DNA from: a virus
Virus record (IMG/VR): IMGVR_UViG_3300040801_002427
Coordinates: 1 to 21,930 of that record
DNA: 21,930 nt
Direction: 5' to 3' (one strand)
The position numbers were made by a program, and so were the translations under genes. This document shows, one piece after another, positions 6,556-14,406 of this stretch; positions within the stretch are counted from its first letter, which is position 1, and the number at the start of each line of letters is the position of its first letter. Below the pieces are notes generated by a model. That model was given only the letters and a program-made list of their open reading frames with translations, was not told the origin of the DNA and did no database searches.

Positions 6556-7241
6556 TGCGCCGGCGCTCCGATTGGTGGCTGCTCAGGCTGGTCGCCTGGG
6601 TGTTCATGACCGGCTTCGCCGCGCTCGCGTTCGTCTACTTTCTGGCGTTGCAGGCCGCGCCGGCCGTGGCGGCCGAGCCCGTGCATCGGGTCTCGGTGCC
6701 GGCCGTTCAGCGCATCACCCTGACCCGAGAAGCCCAGCGCATCTGGGGGCCGGATGCTCCGGTCGCTCGCTTCGCGGCCCAAATTCATGCCGAAAGCACC
6801 TGGCGGCCTGGGGTCTGTTCGCGCGTCGGTGCCTGCGGCCTGGGTCAATTCATGCCGGAGACCGCACGCTGGCTCGCCACGCTCTACCCCGATCAGCTCT
6901 ACCCGGTGGCCGTCGAGGACTGGCGCTGGAGTGTGCGCGCGCTGGTCGTCTACAACTTCCGTCTCCACCAGGCCGAACAGGGCTGGCAATCGCACTCTGA
7001 TCGCTGGGCAGCGTCCCTGGTCAGCTACGTGGGCGGTGGCGGCTGGGTTCGGCGTGAGCGCCGCGCAACTCAGGCCGCCGGCGATGACCCCGGCCGATGG
7101 TGGGGTCACGTCGAGGCGCATTGCATCCGCGCCGTCTGGGCCTGTCGAGACTCTCGCCACTACCCGCGACGAATTCTCTGCGAGCTCGAACCGCGCTACA
7201 TCCGGGCCGGCTGGCCCGGGCACAGCCTGGAGTGTCCATGA
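6552..7241 (+). CDS. exported lytic transglycosylase endolysin
   Basis: 229 residues from the ATG at 6552, overlapping the holin stop. Residues 10-34 are a hydrophobic export signal with AVA-AE near 38-42, so it is either a cleaved signal peptide or a signal-anchor (SAR) endolysin. The catalytic domain is of the goose-lysozyme/SLT kind. AAQIHAESTWRP carries the likely catalytic Glu81, ACGLGQFMPETARWL (about 94-108) is the conserved SLT second motif, and VVYNFRLH and SYVGGGGWVRR follow. Six or more Cys in the periplasmic part suggest disulfides. The enzyme would cut the glycan strands of the cell wall at lysis. Confidence 0.88.
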   Translation: MMRRRSDWWLLRLVAWVFMTGFAALAFVYFLALQAAPAVAAEPVHRVSVPAVQRITLTREAQRIWGPDAPVARFAAQIHAESTWRPGVCSRVGACGLGQFMPETARWLATLYPDQLYPVAVEDWRWSVRALVVYNFRLHQAEQGWQSHSDRWAASLVSYVGGGGWVRRERRATQAAGDDPGRWWGHVEAHCIRAVWACRDSRHYPRRILCELEPRYIRAGWPGHSLECP

Positions 7242-7696
7242 AATGGCTCGCACTGACGCGCGTCTTCCGGCTCGGCTCGATTCTCAAGGTCTGCGTGCCG
7301 CTGGCGCTGGGCTTGCTGGCGGCCGGGTTCTGGACCGGCCAGCAGTGGCAGGCCGGCCGGCAGGCGCAAGCCGAGCTGGAGCGCGTCGAGGGTGAAATTG
7401 CCAGCCAAGACCAGGCGGACGAAGCGGCCCGGACGGAGTCCGCGAGCTTCGAGCAGCGCCGCTCCGAGCGGCTCAGGATGGGCCGGATCACGGATGCCGA
7501 GCTGCGTGCGTTCATCGCTGATCGCCCTGAGCTTTGGGACTGCGATATTGGCGATGACGGGCTGCGCCTCATCGAGAGCTGGTCAGCGCCCCTTTCCCCA
7601 GCTGCCGCCGAATCTGACGGCGGCCTGCGAGGACCTGCCCCAACCGGCCAGCGGCCAGCTGCCCGACCTGCTGATCAACCTGAAGGAACGGACTGA
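7238..7696 (+). CDS. Rz: i-spanin (Rz-like)
   Basis: 152 residues. One membrane helix at about 17-34 (LKVCVPLALGLLAAGFW) is followed by a Gln/Glu/Arg-rich coiled-coil region (about 38-85) and an ELWDCDIGDDGLRLIESW stretch at about 98-115, a pattern I associate with phage spanin/lysis-accessory proteins. The last 35 residues are Pro/Gly/Ala-rich and are encoded where the Rz1 frame overlaps. With Rz1 it would span the periplasm and fuse the two membranes in the last step of lysis. The ATG overlaps the endolysin stop by four bases. Confidence 0.8.
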   Translation: MKWLALTRVFRLGSILKVCVPLALGLLAAGFWTGQQWQAGRQAQAELERVEGEIASQDQADEAARTESASFEQRRSERLRMGRITDAELRAFIADRPELWDCDIGDDGLRLIESWSAPLSPAAAESDGGLRGPAPTGQRPAARPADQPEGTD

Positions 7697-7799
7697 ACTC
7701 TACGCGGACTGCGCCGATCGGCACGCGAGCCTGGTGCGCATCACCACGCCGCCGCCGGCCGTGCCGCCGTGGTGGCAATTCTGGAAAATCTGGTGGTGA
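7494..7799 (+). CDS. Rz1: o-spanin lipoprotein (Rz1-like), partly embedded in Rz
   Basis: 101 residues in another frame, starting inside Rz (203 bases of overlap) and running 103 bases past it. The N-terminus is a lipoprotein signal: a Ser/Ala/Leu-rich stretch ending in LAMTGC, with the lipidated Cys at residue 24. The mature part starts with Pro-rich RPFPQLPPNLTAACEDLP and has LLINLKERTELYADCADRHASL, a typical Rz1 ending, then a PPP and a Trp-rich tail. It should sit in the outer membrane and pair with Rz. The frame opens earlier (7392), but the lipobox fixes the start. Confidence 0.82.
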   Translation: MPSCVRSSLIALSFGTAILAMTGCASSRAGQRPFPQLPPNLTAACEDLPQPASGQLPDLLINLKERTELYADCADRHASLVRITTPPPAVPPWWQFWKIWW

Positions 7800-7802
7800 T
7801 TG

Positions 7803-8135
7803 ATGTTTGACTATGACGCGCTTCGATTCTGGCTGACGGCCCTGAGCGTTCTGGTGAGTTCCGGCGCGGCGATCTATGCCTGGTGGACGGCCCGCAATCG
7901 CGCCACATCGGAAGCGATCCAGGCCCTCAAGGCGGACCTGGATAAGGCCGAGCGCGAGATCGATCGCCTGAAGGGCAAAGTCGACGCCATGCCGAACCAT
8001 CGCGATATGGAAGACGTGAAGGGCGAGCTTTCCGGGCTCCGGGCCGACGTGGCCAAGCTCATCGGCTCGATGGCGCCGCTGACGCGCATGACCGAGCTGA
8101 TGACTGAACATCTGATGAGCGGGCAGAAACGATGA
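7803..8135 (+). CDS. DUF2730-like (Mu gp25-like) membrane/coiled-coil protein
   Basis: 110 residues from the ATG at 7803; the TTG at 7800 is in frame but less likely. One membrane segment at about 8-27 (RFWLTALSVLVSSGAAIYAWW), followed by a long heptad-like helix from about 33 to 90 (ALKADLDKAEREIDRLKGKV and onward). This short anchor plus coiled coil matches the DUF2730 family seen at this place in Mu-like phages. Function unknown. It follows Rz1 by three bases and overlaps the next start. Confidence 0.72.
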   Translation: MFDYDALRFWLTALSVLVSSGAAIYAWWTARNRATSEAIQALKADLDKAEREIDRLKGKVDAMPNHRDMEDVKGELSGLRADVAKLIGSMAPLTRMTELMTEHLMSGQKR

Positions 8136-8428
8136 ACAACTTTCCCGACCTGGTGCGGGCCGATCGGCGGCTGGTGATTATCCGGCTGCTGGCCCAAGCG
8201 GACAGCTACACGGCCAACCAGTACCTGCTCCACGCGGCCCTGCCTGGCTTCGGGCACAACGTGTCCGAGGACGTGGTCGTTTCCGACCTGGACTGGCTGG
8301 AAGAGCAAGGCCTCGTGACGAACGAGGACATGGGCGGCGTTCGCATGGTCAAGCTGACTCGGCGGGGCGATGACGTGCAGGCCGGCCGGGCGAAAGTGAC
8401 CGGCGTCAAGCGGCCGCGGCCGGAATGA
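8132..8428 (+). CDS. gp26-like winged-helix phage protein
   Basis: 98 residues. NFPDLVRADRRLVIIRLLAQ, then YTANQYLLHAAL, SEDVVVSDLDWLEEQGLVTN and a small wing, VRMVKLTRRGDDVQAG. This is a winged-helix fold; the pattern belongs to a small family found between the lysis and terminase genes of Mu-like phages. It may be a regulator or a packaging accessory protein, which is inference from fold and place. Eighteen bases separate it from the small terminase gene. Confidence 0.75.
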   Translation: MNNFPDLVRADRRLVIIRLLAQADSYTANQYLLHAALPGFGHNVSEDVVVSDLDWLEEQGLVTNEDMGGVRMVKLTRRGDDVQAGRAKVTGVKRPRPE

Positions 8429-8446
8429 AACACCTGGTGTTTTCAA

Positions 8447-8977
8447 ATGGGGCGTAAGTCGACCATCAAAAAGCTCGACCCGCGCATCCGCGAGGCGGTG
8501 GATGCGGCCATTCGTGACGGGCGGGCGACGATCGATGAGCTGGTTGAGCTGATCGAGCGCCACGGGGGCGAGGCGAGCCGTTCGGCCGTCGGGCGCTACG
8601 TCAAGAACACCAAGGCCCAGATGGAGAAATTCCGTCAGGCCAAGGAGATCGCCAAGGTCTGGGTCGGCAAGATCGATGAGGACCCGGACGGCGATGTGGG
8701 GCGTCTGATCTCCGAAATGCTGCGCACGGTCGCCTTCCAGACGATCAGCAACTTCGACGATTCCGAAGAAGGGGCGAGCGCCGGCGAGCTGATGTTCATC
8801 GCCAAGGCGATCAAGGAGCTGGCCCAAGCCGACAAGCTCTCCGCCGATCGAGAGATCAATATCCGCCGTGAGTTCGCCAAGAAGGCGGCCGAGGCCATCG
8901 AGAACTCCGAGGCGGTCTCGGGCATGACCCGGAAAACGGTCGACGCGATCAAGCGCGAGATTCTGGGCCTGGCATGA
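8447..8977 (+). CDS. terS: terminase small subunit (DUF3486, Mu gp27-like)
   Basis: 176 residues. Starts GRKSTIKKLDPRIREAVDAA, followed by a helix-turn-helix-like ATIDELVELIERHGGEASRSAVGRYVKN (about 28-56), typical of Mu-type small terminase (DUF3486). The remainder is helical, with LISEMLRTVAFQTISNFD. It should recognise phage DNA for headful packaging and pass it to TerL. No clear Shine-Dalgarno precedes the ATG. The stop overlaps the TerL start. Confidence 0.85.
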   Translation: MGRKSTIKKLDPRIREAVDAAIRDGRATIDELVELIERHGGEASRSAVGRYVKNTKAQMEKFRQAKEIAKVWVGKIDEDPDGDVGRLISEMLRTVAFQTISNFDDSEEGASAGELMFIAKAIKELAQADKLSADREINIRREFAKKAAEAIENSEAVSGMTRKTVDAIKREILGLA

Positions 8978-10539
8978 GCACCACCGCCGCCACCGCGCTG
9001 CCCGACATCGAGCAGCAAGACATTCTCCTCCCCTATCAGAAAGAGGGCCTCGAGGCGACGGCCGCCAATCCCGTGGTGGTCTGGGAGAAGTCCCGCCGAA
9101 TCGGTGCCACCTGGGGCATCGGTGCCGATGCGGTGCTGACGTCCGGTGCCCAGCGCGCCGCCGGCGGCATGGACACCCTTTACATCGGCTACAACCTGGA
9201 CATGGCTAGCGAGTTCATCGATACGTGTGCCATGTGGGCGAAGGCCTTCGGCAAGGCGGCCAGCGCGGTGGAGGAGTTCCTGTTCCGCGACAAGACCGAG
9301 GATGGCGACAAGGACATCCAGGCCTATCGCATCAATTTCGGGTCGGGCTTCGAGATCGTGGCGCTGGCCAGCCGGCCACGCTCCCTGCGTGGACGTCAGG
9401 GCTACGTCATCATCGACGAGGCCGCCTTCCACGATGACCTCAGAGAGCTGCTGAAGGCCGCCCTGGCGCTGCTCATCTGGGGCGGTAAGGTGCTGGTGAT
9501 TTCGACGCACGATGGCGTCGACAACCCGTTCAATCAGCTGATCGAAGACATCCGCGCCAAGAAGGTGAAATACGCGCTCGTCCGGACCACCTTCGACGAT
9601 GCGCTCGAGCAGGGCCTGTTCCGCCGGATCTGCCTGGTCAAGGGTGAGGCCTGGTCGGTCGACGGAGAGCGCCTGTGGAGGCAGGACATCATCGACAGCT
9701 ATGGCGATGCGGCCGACGAGGAGCTGTTCTGCATTCCGAGCAAGTCCGGTGGCACCTGGTTGAATCGATCGCTGATCGAGGCGCGGATGATCGACGGCCC
9801 GGTCTTTCGCTGGGAACCGCCGACGAAGGACTTCACCACCTGGCCCAAGCACCAGCGCGAAGCCGAAATGCTGGAATGGCTCGAGGCGCACATCGGGCCG
9901 GAACTCGACAAGCTGGATCCGGATCTGCAATCCGGCCTCGGCGAAGACTTCGGCCGCACCGGTGACCTGACCGTCTTCGCCCCGCACCAGGAGCGCAAGG
10001 ATCTTACCGTCCACCACCCGTTCCTGGTCGAGCTGCGGCAGTGCCCCTTCGAGCAACAGCGCCAGGCCCTGTTCTACATCCTGGACCGTCTGCCGCGCTT
10101 CCGTAAGGCGGCGCTCGATGCGCGCGGCAACGGCCACTACCTGGCCGAGGTCGCCATGCAGCGCTACGGGGAGCTTCGCATCGAACAGGTCATGTTTACC
10201 GAGGCCTGGTACCGCGAGCACACCGCGCCCTTCAAAGCGGCGCACGAAGACGGCACGATCGAGTACCCCCGCGATGCCGACGTGCTCGATGACCTGCGGG
10301 CCTTCAAGGTAGTGCGGGGCGTCCCAAGGCTCCCGGACCAGAAAAACACCGGCAAGGACGGCAACAAGCGCCACGGCGATGCCGGCATCGCCTTGCTGCT
10401 CAGCCATTTCGCATCGCGGCAAGACGCGGTCGAGTTCGATGTGCAGCTCGCCCCGAGCCGGCACAGCGACGAATACCAACGCGCCCGCGATGGTGGCGAC
10501 GACATGGATCTGCAATTCGACGGAGGCGGCGCATGGTAG
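8974..10539 (+). CDS. terL: terminase large subunit (Mu gp28-like)
   Basis: 521 residues, matching Mu-type TerL (about 550). The ATPase part has a deviant Walker A at 38-48 (EKSRRIGATWG), Walker B at about 143-149 (YVIIDEA) and a coupling motif VISTHDG at about 175-181. The nuclease part has the acidic residues expected of the RNase H fold: D325 in GEDFGRTGD, D382 in LDARGNG, D469 in RHGDAGIA. It pumps DNA into the prohead and cuts it. It overlaps TerS by four bases and the portal gene by seven. Confidence 0.93.
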   Translation: MSTTAATALPDIEQQDILLPYQKEGLEATAANPVVVWEKSRRIGATWGIGADAVLTSGAQRAAGGMDTLYIGYNLDMASEFIDTCAMWAKAFGKAASAVEEFLFRDKTEDGDKDIQAYRINFGSGFEIVALASRPRSLRGRQGYVIIDEAAFHDDLRELLKAALALLIWGGKVLVISTHDGVDNPFNQLIEDIRAKKVKYALVRTTFDDALEQGLFRRICLVKGEAWSVDGERLWRQDIIDSYGDAADEELFCIPSKSGGTWLNRSLIEARMIDGPVFRWEPPTKDFTTWPKHQREAEMLEWLEAHIGPELDKLDPDLQSGLGEDFGRTGDLTVFAPHQERKDLTVHHPFLVELRQCPFEQQRQALFYILDRLPRFRKAALDARGNGHYLAEVAMQRYGELRIEQVMFTEAWYREHTAPFKAAHEDGTIEYPRDADVLDDLRAFKVVRGVPRLPDQKNTGKDGNKRHGDAGIALLLSHFASRQDAVEFDVQLAPSRHSDEYQRARDGGDDMDLQFDGGGAW

Positions 10540-12101
10540 AGATCATCGGCATTGACGGGCAACCGCTCCGCAGCTCCAAGCCGGAGCGCGAAGATCAGAC
10601 CTCTCGGATCGGCTGGCTCCATCGAGAAATCGGAGAGCACCCGACCCGTGGGCTGACGCCTCAGCGCCTGGCCGCGCTCTATCGGCGCGCCGAGGAGGGT
10701 GACCTGACCGCCCAGGCCCAGCTCGGCATGGACATGGAGGAAAAGGACGCCCACCTGTTCGCGGAGCTGAGCAAGCGCCGGCTGGCCGTCCAGTCCGTCG
10801 ACTGGCACATCGAGCCGCCGAAGGATGCCAGCGCTCAGGAGAAGCGCGCGGCCGAGATCTGCACGGAGATCCTGACCGACGCGATCGACCTGCAGGACCT
10901 GCTCTATGACATGACCGATGCCATCCTGCACAGCTACGCCGGTTGCGAGTATCACTGGCAGCTGATCGATGGCCTCAACGTGCCGACCCAGCCTGAGTTC
11001 CGCCCGCCGGACTGGTTCCAGACCGACTACCACGCTCACCAGTACAGCCGCCTGTTGCTGCGGGATCAGAGCAGCAAAGGCACGCCGCTGCGGCCGCTGA
11101 ACTGGATTCTGCACGTGCAGCGTTCACGCTCGGGCTACCTCACCCGCGCGGGCCTGGTCCGTGTCCTGGGCTGGCCGTTCCTGATGCGCGCGCTCTCCAC
11201 CCGCGACCTGGCCGAGTTCCTCGAGATCTACGGGCTGCCGCTGCGACTCGGGAAGTACCCGGCCGGATCGACGGAGAAGGAAAAGGCTACGCTGCTCCGC
11301 GCGGTGGTCGGCATTGGCCACGCCGCCGCCGGCATCATCCCGGAAAGCATGAATGTCGAATTCAAGGAGGCGGCCAAGGGCGCAAGCGGCAACCCCTTCA
11401 TGGAAATGATGCAATGGGCCGAGGGGTCGATCTCGAAGGCCATCCTGGGTGGGACGCTGACCACCAGCGCACAGTCGACCGGCCTGGGCTCGAATCTCGG
11501 AGAGCAGCACAATGAGTGCCGCAAGGAGATTGCCCAGAGCGACCGCCGTCAGCTCAAGCGCACGATCGAGAAACAGCTGCTCGCCCCAATCACCGCGCTG
11601 AACACCACGGCCGAGCGCGCGCCGCTGTTCATCTGGGACGATGAAGAGCCGGCGGACATGAAGATGATGGCCGATGCGCTCCCTGGTCTGGTGAAGTCCG
11701 GTCTGCGAATCTCCCGGGCCTGGGTCCACGATCGCCTCAAGGTGCCGGAGGCCGAGGATGCCGACGACATCTTGCAGGCACCCGAGCCGCCATCACCCGA
11801 ACCGCCTGGCGCCGCCAGCAGCACGGCCGCGGCCAACGTGCAACCGCCTGACCGGCCCGCTGCAACCGACGCGCAGACCGCACAGCTCAAGCAGCTCGGC
11901 AGCTTTGCCGATCGGGCCATCGAGGGCTGGATCGACCAGATTCGCGAAATCGTGAACCAGGCCGAGTCCCTCGAAGACCTGGTCGAGCGGATCAACCAGC
12001 TGTTCCCGGAGATCGATGAAGACGGCTTTGCCGAGATTCTGGGTGATGCGATGGCCGCGGCTCACATGGCGGGCCGGTACGACATTCTCCAGGGCGCGTA
12101 G
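10533..12101 (+). CDS. portal protein (DUF935, Mu gp29-like)
   Basis: 522 residues, nearly the Mu gp29 length (512). Early segment RGLTPQRLAALYRRAEEGD, then MDMEEKDAHLFAELSKRRLAVQSVDWHIEPP, and a middle with LVRVLGWPFLMRALSTRDLAEFLEIYGLPLRLGKYP. All are hallmarks of DUF935 portals. About residues 415-450 form a Pro/Ala-rich linker (PEPPSPEPPGAASSTAAA), followed by a C-terminal helical domain with FADRAIEGWIDQIREI. It forms the dodecameric DNA gate at the head vertex. The next gene starts on its stop codon (TAGTG). Confidence 0.92.
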   Translation: MVEIIGIDGQPLRSSKPEREDQTSRIGWLHREIGEHPTRGLTPQRLAALYRRAEEGDLTAQAQLGMDMEEKDAHLFAELSKRRLAVQSVDWHIEPPKDASAQEKRAAEICTEILTDAIDLQDLLYDMTDAILHSYAGCEYHWQLIDGLNVPTQPEFRPPDWFQTDYHAHQYSRLLLRDQSSKGTPLRPLNWILHVQRSRSGYLTRAGLVRVLGWPFLMRALSTRDLAEFLEIYGLPLRLGKYPAGSTEKEKATLLRAVVGIGHAAAGIIPESMNVEFKEAAKGASGNPFMEMMQWAEGSISKAILGGTLTTSAQSTGLGSNLGEQHNECRKEIAQSDRRQLKRTIEKQLLAPITALNTTAERAPLFIWDDEEPADMKMMADALPGLVKSGLRISRAWVHDRLKVPEAEDADDILQAPEPPSPEPPGAASSTAAANVQPPDRPAATDAQTAQLKQLGSFADRAIEGWIDQIREIVNQAESLEDLVERINQLFPEIDEDGFAEILGDAMAAAHMAGRYDILQGA

Positions 12102-13336
12102 TGGCCACCAGCGCGCAATACGGGGCCCGGCCGTTTCGAGAGCAGCTGGAGTTCTTCCGGCAGAAAGTCAGCCTGCCGACACGGGCCTGGACCGACGTCT
12201 ACACCCGCCAGCATGACCTGGCCTTCATGGTTGCTGGCGCGGCGAAGACGGACCTGCTGGCCGATCTGCGAGCCGCCATCGAGCGCGCTATCTCCGACGG
12301 CACCACCCTCGAGCAGTTCCGGGCGGACTTCGACGACATCGTCCAGCGCCGCGGCTGGGCCTACAACGGCGGGCGGAACTGGCGGACCCGCATTATCTAC
12401 GAGACCAATCTGCGCACGTCCTATGCCGCCGGCCGGGAAGCGCAAATGGCCGATCCGGAGCTTCGTCGCCGCCGGCCCTTCGGTCTGTACCGGCACGGCG
12501 GCGCGCTGGAGCCGCGGCCGCATCACATCGAGAAGGACGGCTGGGTCGTTCCTCTCGATGACCCCTGGTGGGATGAATGGACGCCGATCAACGGCTGGGG
12601 CTGCGGCTGCAAGAAGTTCATGCTCTCGCAGCGCGATGTGGATCGCCTGGGGCTGAAGGTCATCAAGCCGCCGCCATCCCCGCGCGTCGAGCGCGAGATT
12701 GGCACCCGCGGGCCGAGCCCGCGAACGGTCAGCGTGCCCGAGGGGATCGACCCGGGGTTCGAATACCGCCCGGGGGCGCGTGCCATGCAGATCCTGAACC
12801 AGGTCGGGACCTCATCGCCGCCGGCGATCGCCGCGGCTTATGCACAGGCCGTCGCGCCGATGGTTCAGTTGATCTTGCAGCGCGAGTTCGACAGCTGGAT
12901 CGAGCGCGTGCTCCGCGATCGACAGCCACGCGGCGCGCTGGCGACGGTCGGTTTGCTGTTGCCCCTGGAGCTGACCACGCTTCGCCGCTACGGCATCGAG
13001 CCGCTGCGGACCGACATCAGCGTCGAGGACCGGTTGATCGTGGGCCGCAAAGCGCTGCGCCACGCCGACGCCGGTCGAGGCCTGTCCGACCGCGAATGGT
13101 CCAACCTGCCGACCCTGCTCGCAAACCGCCAGGCCGTCCTGTTCGATCGGGTGAACGAGAACCTGCTGTTTGTGCTGTCGACCGAGGGCGACGTGGCCAA
13201 GGCCGTGATCGCGCCGGACTTTCGGTCCCGGGAAGGATCAACGGTGAACTCGGTTCGGACGCTGTTCCGCACAAGCGCCCGGGCGCTGCGGGACCGCACG
13301 CGCTACGAGCTGATCTGGGGGGCGATCGATGAATAG
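12101..13336 (+). CDS. F: MuF head morphogenesis protein with extra C-terminal nuclease-like domain
   Basis: 411 residues from a GTG that shares a base with the portal stop. The N-terminal MuF domain (about 1-185) contains NWRTRIIYETNLRTSYAAGR at about 93-112 and DGWVVPLDDPWWDEW with INGWGCGCKK at about 146-172, the usual MuF end. A linker (about 186-245) leads to an extra domain of about 160 residues. Its end reads VLFDRVNENLLFVLS, AKAVIAPDF, STVNSVRTLFR and RYELIWG, a beta-rich pattern like the Barnase/EndoU/ColicinE5/RelE-type nuclease domains often fused to MuF proteins. The MuF call is firm; the nuclease-like call is a pattern judgement. Confidence 0.87.
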   Translation: MATSAQYGARPFREQLEFFRQKVSLPTRAWTDVYTRQHDLAFMVAGAAKTDLLADLRAAIERAISDGTTLEQFRADFDDIVQRRGWAYNGGRNWRTRIIYETNLRTSYAAGREAQMADPELRRRRPFGLYRHGGALEPRPHHIEKDGWVVPLDDPWWDEWTPINGWGCGCKKFMLSQRDVDRLGLKVIKPPPSPRVEREIGTRGPSPRTVSVPEGIDPGFEYRPGARAMQILNQVGTSSPPAIAAAYAQAVAPMVQLILQREFDSWIERVLRDRQPRGALATVGLLLPLELTTLRRYGIEPLRTDISVEDRLIVGRKALRHADAGRGLSDREWSNLPTLLANRQAVLFDRVNENLLFVLSTEGDVAKAVIAPDFRSREGSTVNSVRTLFRTSARALRDRTRYELIWGAIDE

Positions 13337-13500
13337 AGCAGCGAGCGGAGGGACGGCAGCTCCCTCATCCAAGATCCTAACGCGCCTCTTCCCGAGGAAC
13401 GCGATACAGGGTACTCGTGCTGGCGCGCCGATTTTCCAGCGTCGCTCGCCGAATCCTGAGCATAGCAGGTTCCCGGCAACACCAGGCACGGAGCGCGATC
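13337..13500. other. gap between MuF and gpG genes, hairpin inside
   Basis: 164 bases without a convincing gene. GAGGGA (13348-13353) and TCCCTC (13361-13366) form a 6-base stem with a 7-base loop just after the MuF stop; no T-run follows, so it is not a classical terminator. A 61-codon frame starts at 13329, but its Pro/Arg/Ser-rich product looks non-coding. GGAG at 13490-13493 is the gpG ribosome site. Confidence 0.4.
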
Positions 13501-13965
13501 ATGGCCGGCACTGAGATTCGGATGGAGTCCAACGCGGCCGAGGTCGCGAATTTCTTCGCCGCTTTCGCCCAGCGCGTCGATGACCTCGAGCCGTTCTGGC
13601 TCGAGGTGGCCGAGTACCTCCAGCTCTCTCACCGGTATCGCTTCGAGCTGGCGATCAGTCCCGACGGCCAGCCCTGGGAGCCGCTGGATCCGGATTACCA
13701 GCGTCGCAAGAAGCGCAACGCCAGCGAAATCCTGGTCCTGGACGCCTTCCTACGCGATCAGCTCGCGGGCGAGGCGACTCCCGAAGGGCTCGAATTCGGC
13801 ACCAACCGAATCTACGCCGCCACCCACCAGTTCGGCGACCCGGATCGCGGCATCCCGCAGCGCGAGTTCCTGGGCATCTCCGACGATGACGAAGGCGAGA
13901 TCCTGCGGCTGGCCCAGGAGCACCTCGAGTCGGTCATTCAGTCGACCGCCTCAGATCGCCTGTGA
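13501..13965 (+). CDS. G: virion morphogenesis protein (Mu gpG-like)
   Basis: 154 residues, almost the Mu gpG length (156). Begins AGTEIRMESNAAEVANFFAAF, then LEVAEYLQLSHRYRFE and PDGQPWEPLDPDYQRRKKR at about 58-76, and RIYAATHQFG and PQREFLGIS near the C-terminus. The W-P-L-P, H-Q-F-G and R-F-L-G landmarks are those of the gpG/phage_tail_S family, which joins head or tail structures. GGAG lies seven bases before the ATG; the frame opens earlier but without a ribosome site. Confidence 0.87.
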   Translation: MAGTEIRMESNAAEVANFFAAFAQRVDDLEPFWLEVAEYLQLSHRYRFELAISPDGQPWEPLDPDYQRRKKRNASEILVLDAFLRDQLAGEATPEGLEFGTNRIYAATHQFGDPDRGIPQREFLGISDDDEGEILRLAQEHLESVIQSTASDRL

Positions 13966-13983
13966 GGCCGTTTTCGGGCCTCA
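13963..13983 (+). terminator. hairpin overlapping the gpG stop, terminator-like
   Basis: TGAGGCC-GTTTTCG-GGCCTCA: a perfect 7-base GC-rich stem whose first three bases are the gpG stop codon. A T-run is missing after the stem, so a complete rho-independent terminator is not shown. It could act as a weak terminator, an RNA-stability element or an attenuator before the fibre genes. Confidence 0.35.
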
Positions 13984-14018
13984 GGGCACCGGGAGTGAGG
14001 AAAAAGCGATTCAGGGGC

Positions 14019-14053
14019 CTTTGCAACGGAGTGCAATGGCTTTGCAACGAAGT
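14019..14053 (+). repeat. direct repeat CTTTGCAACG(G/A)AGT, 21-base period
   Basis: Two 14-base copies, at 14019-14032 and 14040-14053, differ at one base. A third TGCAA lies between them, so TGCAA recurs at 14022, 14032 and 14043, about one helical turn apart. The array lies in the 111-base gap before the fibre genes. It may be a protein-binding array or a small tandem duplication; no function is shown. Confidence 0.5.
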
Positions 14054-14076
14054 AAAAGAGGACACGGAGCGAAAGG

Positions 14077-14406
14077 ATGAGCGCAGAGATCGAATTCAAG
14101 CCCGGAGACAGCTTCGACCTGGTCAATACGTCGCCGCTGGTGATGGAGGGGCCGTCGGGTCCGGTGACGGACTTCACGGGCTGGACGGCCGCGGCTCAGG
14201 TTCGCCTTCGTGACAATCTGGTCGAGGATCTGGCCTTTGATTGGTTGGACGCCGCAAGCGGCCTGTTTCGCGTTTACGCACCGGGCCCGACAGATGACTG
14301 GCCCATTCCGGCGGTCGAGTGTGACATCCAATTCACGGCACCCGACGAAACGATCGTTTCGACAGAGACCTTCATCATTCGAACCGTCAAGGGTGTGACG
14401 CGATGA
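14077..14406 (+). CDS. small beta-rich structural protein (BppU-N-like)
   Basis: 109 residues with AAAGG just before the ATG. Reads as a compact beta domain: [80 protein letters not shown]. The pattern of a GD(S/T) start, a middle aromatic patch and a final TFxIxV strand is like the N-terminal domain of BppU-type baseplate/fibre proteins. It is probably a structural partner of the collagen-like fibre that follows with an ATGA overlap. The link is inferred from position. Confidence 0.68.
   Translation: MSAEIEFKPGDSFDLVNTSPLVMEGPSGPVTDFTGWTAAAQVRLRDNLVEDLAFDWLDAASGLFRVYAPGPTDDWPIPAVECDIQFTAPDETIVSTETFIIRTVKGVTR

Noticed and set aside
8635-10515. Long 626-codon minus-strand frame
   Set aside because: It is the shadow of the TerL gene, whose motifs on the plus strand are unmistakable; long antisense frames are expected in GC-rich genes.
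13329-13514. 61-codon plus-strand frame overlapping the MuF stop
   Set aside because: Product is Pro/Arg/Ser-rich with no domain-like pattern, has no clear ribosome site, and runs into the gpG gene out of frame.
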